From positions 1 to 10,575 of the forward strand of contig USNX01000025.1 of NCBI GenBank assembly GCA_900556205.1: a stretch of 10,575 nucleotides of DNA. The letters are read 5' to 3'. Source of the DNA: an uncultured Collinsella sp. (GTDB taxonomy: Bacteria > Actinomycetota > Coriobacteriia > Coriobacteriales > Coriobacteriaceae). The notes under the pieces are model-generated. The model saw nothing but the letters and a program-made list of their open reading frames with translations, had not been told where the DNA came from and did not search any database. Positions 7,415 to 10,575 of this stretch are shown piece after piece (within the stretch, counting starts at the first letter, position 1; every line of letters begins with the position of its first letter). The translations under genes and the position numbers were made by a program.

Positions 7415-7483
7415 GTTTGACTGCGGATGCGGCAGTTGCTGATACGATAAGTACGTTAGCAACTGCCGCCGAGCGGCTCAAAC
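7415..7483 (+). promoter_or_regulatory. Long stem-loop in the leader of the flavin oxidoreductase gene
   Basis: GCGGCAGTTGCT (7429-7440) and AGCAACTGCCGC (7458-7469) are exact 12-bp complements around a 17-nt loop. Outside them GTTTGA (7415-7420) pairs with TCAAAC (7478-7483) across a symmetrical 8-nt internal loop. The structure ends 1 nt before the AAAGGA ribosome site and has no T-tract, so it is more likely an operator or leader structure than a terminator. TTGACT at 7417 could be a -35 element, but no well-spaced -10 follows. Confidence -1.
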
Positions 7484-7497
7484 GAAAGGAAGCCTGT

Positions 7498-9447
7498 ATG
7501 GAGTCCTCTGCCTATCCGATGCTCTTTAGCCCGATCAAGGTCGGTACAACCGAGGTCAAGAACCGCGTCTTTATGCCGCCGGTATCTACCAACCTGGCCG
7601 ATCATGGCTATGTGACCGACGATCTGGTCGACCACTACCGCGCCCGCGCCAAGGGTGGTGTGGGCCTCATCATCACCGAGGTCGTGACGGTCGAGCCCAC
7701 CTATACCTATCTGCCGGGTGACATGTGCTGCTACGACGACACGTTTATCCCCGGTTGGGAAAAGCTCGCCGCGGCCGTCCACGAGTACGGCTGCAAGATC
7801 ATGCCGCAGCTCTTCCACCCCGCCTACATGGCCTTTAACATTCCGGGCACGCCGCGCCTGATCGCTCCGTCCTTCGTGGGACCGTCCTATGCCCGCGAGG
7901 CACCGCGTCCTATCACGGTCGATGAGATCCACGAGCTTACGCATCAGTTTGGCGACGCTGCCGTGCGTATGCAGAAGGCCGGTGTCGATGGCGTCGAGGT
8001 CCATGCGGCGCACGCCCACGGCATGCTCGGCGGCTTTTTGACCCCGCTCTACAACAAGCGCACCGACGAGTACGGCGGCTCGCTCGACGCTCGCATGCGC
8101 TTCTTGCTCGAGGTCATCGCCGAGATTCGCGAGCGCTGCGGCAAGGACTTTATCATCGACGTTCGTATCTCGGGCGATGAGTACACCGATGGCGGTCTGA
8201 CCCTCAACGACATGATTTACGTCTCGCGCCGCCTGGAGAAGGCCGGCGTCGACATGATTCACGTGTCGGGTGGCACCACCATCAAGCGCGGCTCCGCGAT
8301 TCCCGCCGCCGGTACGCAGCAGGCCTCGCACGCCGCCTGCTCGCGCGAGATTAAGAAGCACGTCAACATTCCCGTCGCCACGGTCGGCCGCATCAACGAG
8401 GCCTGGATTGCCGAGGAGCTGATCGAGGACGGCGCTGCCGACATCTGCATGATGGGCCGCGCCAATCTGTGCGATGCCGAGTTCTGCAATAAGGCCGCTG
8501 CCGGCAACGCCGACGATATCCGCCCCTGCATTGGCTGCCTGCGCTGCCTGAACGGCATTATGTTTGGCAAGCGCATCTCCTGCACCGTCAACCCCGATGT
8601 TGAGCGCGACGAGGCCGGCTACGAGCCTGCCGCCGAGGCCAAGAACGTACTGGTTGTGGGCGCTGGTCCTGCGGGCATGGAGGCAGCCTACATTGCCGCC
8701 AAGCGCGGCCATAACGTGGTGCTCGTGGACAAGCAGGATGAGCCGGGCGGCGAGATGCGCATCGCAGCCGTTCCGCCGGCAAAGCAGGAACTCACCCGCG
8801 TGATCAAGTATCAGTATCGTCGTCTGGCCGAGTCGGGCGTGAAGTGCGTCTTTGGTACCGAGCTTACTGCCGAGGACATTCAGCGTGACTACGCGGGCTA
8901 CGAGGTCGTCCTGGCTTATGGCGCCGAGCCCATCGCTCCGGCCTTCATGCAGGGCTTTAAGCAGGTTATGACGGCTGACGACCTACTGGGTGGCAAGGCT
9001 TTCCCGGGCAAGAAGATCGTCATCGTGGGCGGCGGCACCGTCGGTTGCGAGACGGCAGATTACCTGGCCCCGCTGGTCAACGACCTGTCGCCGGCCAATC
9101 GCGATGTCACCGTTATCGAGATGACCAAGACGCTCGCCGCCAACGAGGGCGGCGCCGGTCGCGCGGTGCTCATTACGCGCATGCTCTCAAAGGGCGTCCA
9201 CGTGCTGACCGAGGCCAAGGTGACCGAGATTACCGAGGACACTATCAGCTACGAAAAGGATGGCGAGGTCCACACCATCGCCGATGCCGATACGCTGGTG
9301 CTTGCCATGGGCTATCGTCCCAATACCAAGTTGGCCGACGACCTTGCCGCTGCCGGCGTTGCCACTCACGTGCTGGGCGATGCCAACAAGTGTGGCAACA
9401 TTCGCGACGCCATCGGCGACGGTTACAGGGTTGCCTGCGAGCTCTAG
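7498..9447 (+). CDS. Old-yellow-enzyme-type NADH:flavin oxidoreductase with 4Fe-4S and FAD domains (2,4-dienoyl-CoA reductase/BaiCD-like)
   Basis: The 649-residue protein has the three-part plan of E. coli FadH, trimethylamine dehydrogenase and the clostridial BaiCD/BaiH enzymes. An FMN-binding TIM barrel (about 5-340) includes NKRTDEYGGSLDARMRF. A 4Fe-4S cluster site follows, with C344, C347, C350 and C362 (C-x2-C-x2-C-x11-C). Then comes an FAD/NAD(P)H domain with Rossmann motifs GAGPAG (388-393) and GGGTVG (511-516). Such soluble enzymes pass electrons from NAD(P)H through FAD and Fe-S to FMN and reduce a conjugated C=C bond. The segment where FadH has its proton-donor Tyr (EGYL) reads HAAHAHGML (169-177), without that Tyr. 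Start ATG 7498 has AAAGGA 7 nt upstream. It is a single gene between unrelated units; the GntR gene downstream could be its regulator. Architecture is certain; the substrate (enoate, dienoyl-CoA, steroid or bile acid) is unknown. Confidence -1.
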   Translation: MESSAYPMLFSPIKVGTTEVKNRVFMPPVSTNLADHGYVTDDLVDHYRARAKGGVGLIITEVVTVEPTYTYLPGDMCCYDDTFIPGWEKLAAAVHEYGCKIMPQLFHPAYMAFNIPGTPRLIAPSFVGPSYAREAPRPITVDEIHELTHQFGDAAVRMQKAGVDGVEVHAAHAHGMLGGFLTPLYNKRTDEYGGSLDARMRFLLEVIAEIRERCGKDFIIDVRISGDEYTDGGLTLNDMIYVSRRLEKAGVDMIHVSGGTTIKRGSAIPAAGTQQASHAACSREIKKHVNIPVATVGRINEAWIAEELIEDGAADICMMGRANLCDAEFCNKAAAGNADDIRPCIGCLRCLNGIMFGKRISCTVNPDVERDEAGYEPAAEAKNVLVVGAGPAGMEAAYIAAKRGHNVVLVDKQDEPGGEMRIAAVPPAKQELTRVIKYQYRRLAESGVKCVFGTELTAEDIQRDYAGYEVVLAYGAEPIAPAFMQGFKQVMTADDLLGGKAFPGKKIVIVGGGTVGCETADYLAPLVNDLSPANRDVTVIEMTKTLAANEGGAGRAVLITRMLSKGVHVLTEAKVTEITEDTISYEKDGEVHTIADADTLVLAMGYRPNTKLADDLAAAGVATHVLGDANKCGNIRDAIGDGYRVACEL

Positions 9448-9464
9448 TCAACCCCTTGTTGCGT

Positions 9465-9511
9465 GGGGGCAGGTTACTTTGCACCAACTTGGCGCATGGG
9501 TATCTGTCCCC
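9465..9511. repeat. Short dispersed repeat, copy 2
   Basis: GGGGGCAG (9465-9472) pairs with CTGTCCCC (9504-9511) over 8 bp with one G-U pair. The inner GTTACTTTGCACCA matches copy 1 at 7061-7137. It begins 18 nt after the oxidoreductase stop codon and might also help end transcription, although no T-tract follows. Confidence -1.
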
Positions 9512-9671
9512 TACACGTAGGTGAGGGGCTTGAAGTCTTGAGAGTTCTCGTTGACCAGAGCGATTTTCATTGCGAAATACCTCTTCCACTTCACCGTAAC
9601 TGAGGGGATGGGGGATGCGATAGTATTACGTGGTGATATTCGACAAACCGTGGGCTTCATCCGAGGGCTTT

Positions 9672-10364
9672 ATGGAACAACACCAGCATTATCAGAGCCT
9701 GCAAGATCAGGCATACAACGCACTGCGCTCCAAGATTATCTATGCCGAGCTCAGGCCCGGCACGCGCCTTTCGGCGATTGGCCTGGAAAAGGAGACGGGA
9801 ATCGGGCGCACGCCCATTCGCGAGTCCTTTGTGCGCCTGCGTGAGCAGGAGCTGGTGGAAACGCGTCCCAAAAGCGGCACCTATGTCTCAAAAATCAGCA
9901 TGGAACGCGCTGAAAACGCCTGTTTCTTGCGCGAGAAACTCGAGAGAAGCGTGCTTATTAAATGCTGTTCGGCCGCCACGTCCGAGCAAAAGCATCGGCT
10001 TGAGCAGATTCTTGTCGAGTCCGAGTCGCTCGACCATCGCGAAACGCGTCGCTTTTTCGATCTGGATAACCTGTTCCACGAGGCGTGCTTTGAGATTGCC
10101 GGCCGCCACATGTTGTGGGATTGGATGAAGAGCGTCAACACGCATTTTGAGCGATACAACTGGTTGCGTATGGTGTCACAGGATCTGGATTGGGAGCCGA
10201 TTCGTCGGCAACATCGCCGGATTCTCGAGGCCATTAAGAGGGGCGATACCGATACGGCGAGCTATCTGGCAGAGACACACTTGCATCTGATGCCCGAGGA
10301 GCAGGGCCCGGTTATCGCCTTACATCCCGACTATTTTGAGCTGTCTAAAGACTCGAATATCTAG
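9672..10364 (+). CDS. GntR-family transcriptional regulator, FadR/FCD subfamily
   Basis: The 230-residue protein has an N-terminal winged helix-turn-helix (about 10-76), with the GntR-typical RPGTRLS, then GIGRTPIRESFVRLREQELV and the wing GTYVSKIS. A C-terminal all-helical FCD domain follows (about 85-215). The residues expected to bind a metal in FCD domains are present: D132 and H136 (DNLFH), H181 (RRQHRRILEAI) and H203 (THLHL). FCD regulators sense small carboxylic acids and usually repress nearby metabolic genes as dimers. The start at ATG 9672 is preferred because GAGGG lies 4 nt upstream; an in-frame GTG at 9630 has no suitable ribosome site. The gene stands 224 nt after the oxidoreductase in the same direction, so it could control that gene or itself. 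The ligand is unknown. Family is firm. Confidence -1.
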   Translation: MEQHQHYQSLQDQAYNALRSKIIYAELRPGTRLSAIGLEKETGIGRTPIRESFVRLREQELVETRPKSGTYVSKISMERAENACFLREKLERSVLIKCCSAATSEQKHRLEQILVESESLDHRETRRFFDLDNLFHEACFEIAGRHMLWDWMKSVNTHFERYNWLRMVSQDLDWEPIRRQHRRILEAIKRGDTDTASYLAETHLHLMPEEQGPVIALHPDYFELSKDSNI

Positions 10365-10388
10365 CCCATCATCGCATCTGCTCGAGAC

Positions 10389-10422
10389 GCAAAAACGATG
10401 CTGCTCACCTACAGCGTTTTGC
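10389..10422. other. Weak inverted repeat between the GntR and LacI genes
   Basis: GCAAAAACG (10389-10397) pairs with CGTTTTGC (10415-10422) with one bulged A and a 17-nt loop. It could be a weak terminator of the GntR gene or an operator for the LacI-family gene that follows. No strong promoter was recognised in the spacer; TAAAAT at 10446 is a possible -10. Confidence -1.
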
Positions 10423-10488
10423 AACCGAGATTATTAAAAAATGCCTAAAATGGCTCAGACTGCTGACAATTGGGAAACGGGGTGCGCC

Positions 10489-10575
10489 ATGGCGCAGATG
10501 AGAATCAAGGACATTGCCGCCGAGGCGGGCGTGAGCCCGGCCACGGTCTCGCGCTATCTCAACAACCGCCCCGGG
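10489..10575 (+). CDS. LacI-family transcriptional regulator, N-terminal fragment
   Basis: Twenty-nine codons are visible before the window ends. They read into the classic LacI DNA-binding head: IKDIAAEAGVSPATVSRYLN, that is helix 1, the turn, and the recognition helix with the V-S-x-A-T-V-S-R signature, followed by NRPG. Such proteins normally continue with a hinge helix and a periplasmic-binding-like sugar domain of about 270 residues, not seen here. Two starts are possible, ATG 10489 or ATG 10498. The GGGG at 10479-10482 lies 6 nt before the first, which is chosen. It probably controls a carbohydrate locus to the right; any role for the ebg genes at the far left is not supported by the sequence. 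Confidence -1.
   Translation, partial: MAQMRIKDIAAEAGVSPATVSRYLNNRPG

Noticed and set aside
7417-7497. Upstream TTG start for the oxidoreductase
   Set aside because: The added residues would be encoded by the leader inverted repeat and have no homology to the family; ATG 7498 has AAAGGA at a good distance.
7456-8712. 418-codon open frame on the minus strand opposite the oxidoreductase gene
   Set aside because: It is a shadow of the OYE coding frame with no ribosome site or recognisable domain.
9630-9671. GTG start at 9630 for the GntR regulator
   Set aside because: No ribosome site at suitable spacing, and the 14 added residues precede the normal start of the winged-helix domain.

Overview
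The window looks like a piece of chromosome from a gut actinobacterium of the Coriobacteriia, most likely Collinsella or a close relative. This is inferred from the GC-rich coding regions with strong GGAGG-type ribosome sites, the AT-rich intergenic elements, and the gene set (EbgA/EbgC beta-galactosidase, FeoA-FeoA-FeoB with a Cys-rich partner, an Fe-S flavin oxidoreductase fusion). The genus is inferred from gene content and composition and has not been tested by any search. All recognised genes are on the + strand. No rRNA, tRNA, CRISPR array or complete transposase gene was found.

Layout. (1) Positions 1-3260: the C-terminal part of a GH2 beta-galactosidase (EbgA/LacZ type, cut by the left edge), its small partner EbgC, and a 12-helix APC-superfamily amino acid permease, closed by a strong intrinsic terminator. 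(2) Positions 3277-3900: a 246-bp non-coding element with long terminal inverted repeats, then a single HPr-family phosphocarrier gene with its own terminator. (3) Positions 3942-7054: a ferrous iron uptake locus, feoA1-feoA2-feoB, with a 14-bp perfect inverted repeat upstream of feoA1, a DtxR/IdeR-like iron box between feoA2 and feoB, and a terminator after feoB. (4) Positions 7061-7396: a short repeat copy and a 66-residue FeoB-associated Cys-rich membrane protein. (5) Positions 7415-9447: a strong inverted repeat in the leader, then a 649-residue flavin/Fe-S oxidoreductase fusion. (6) Positions 9465-10575: a second copy of the short repeat, a GntR/FCD regulator, and the first 29 codons of a LacI-family regulator that runs off the right edge.

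How the genes fit together. EbgA and EbgC form the two subunits of a cytoplasmic beta-galactosidase. The permease downstream is an amino acid type carrier, so its link with sugar use is only positional. FeoB is the Fe(II) channel with its G-protein domain, the FeoA proteins are cytosolic partners, and the Cys-rich protein probably sits beside FeoB in the membrane. A decamer (GTGGTTAACT) occurs on both arms of the inverted repeat upstream of feoA1 and again just upstream of the Cys-rich gene, so the separated Feo genes may share a regulator. The most notable observations are an HPr with Asp at the usual regulatory Ser46 position, the long inverted-repeat element, the iron-box candidate with the shared decamer, and the loss of the usual catalytic tyrosine motif in the flavin oxidoreductase.
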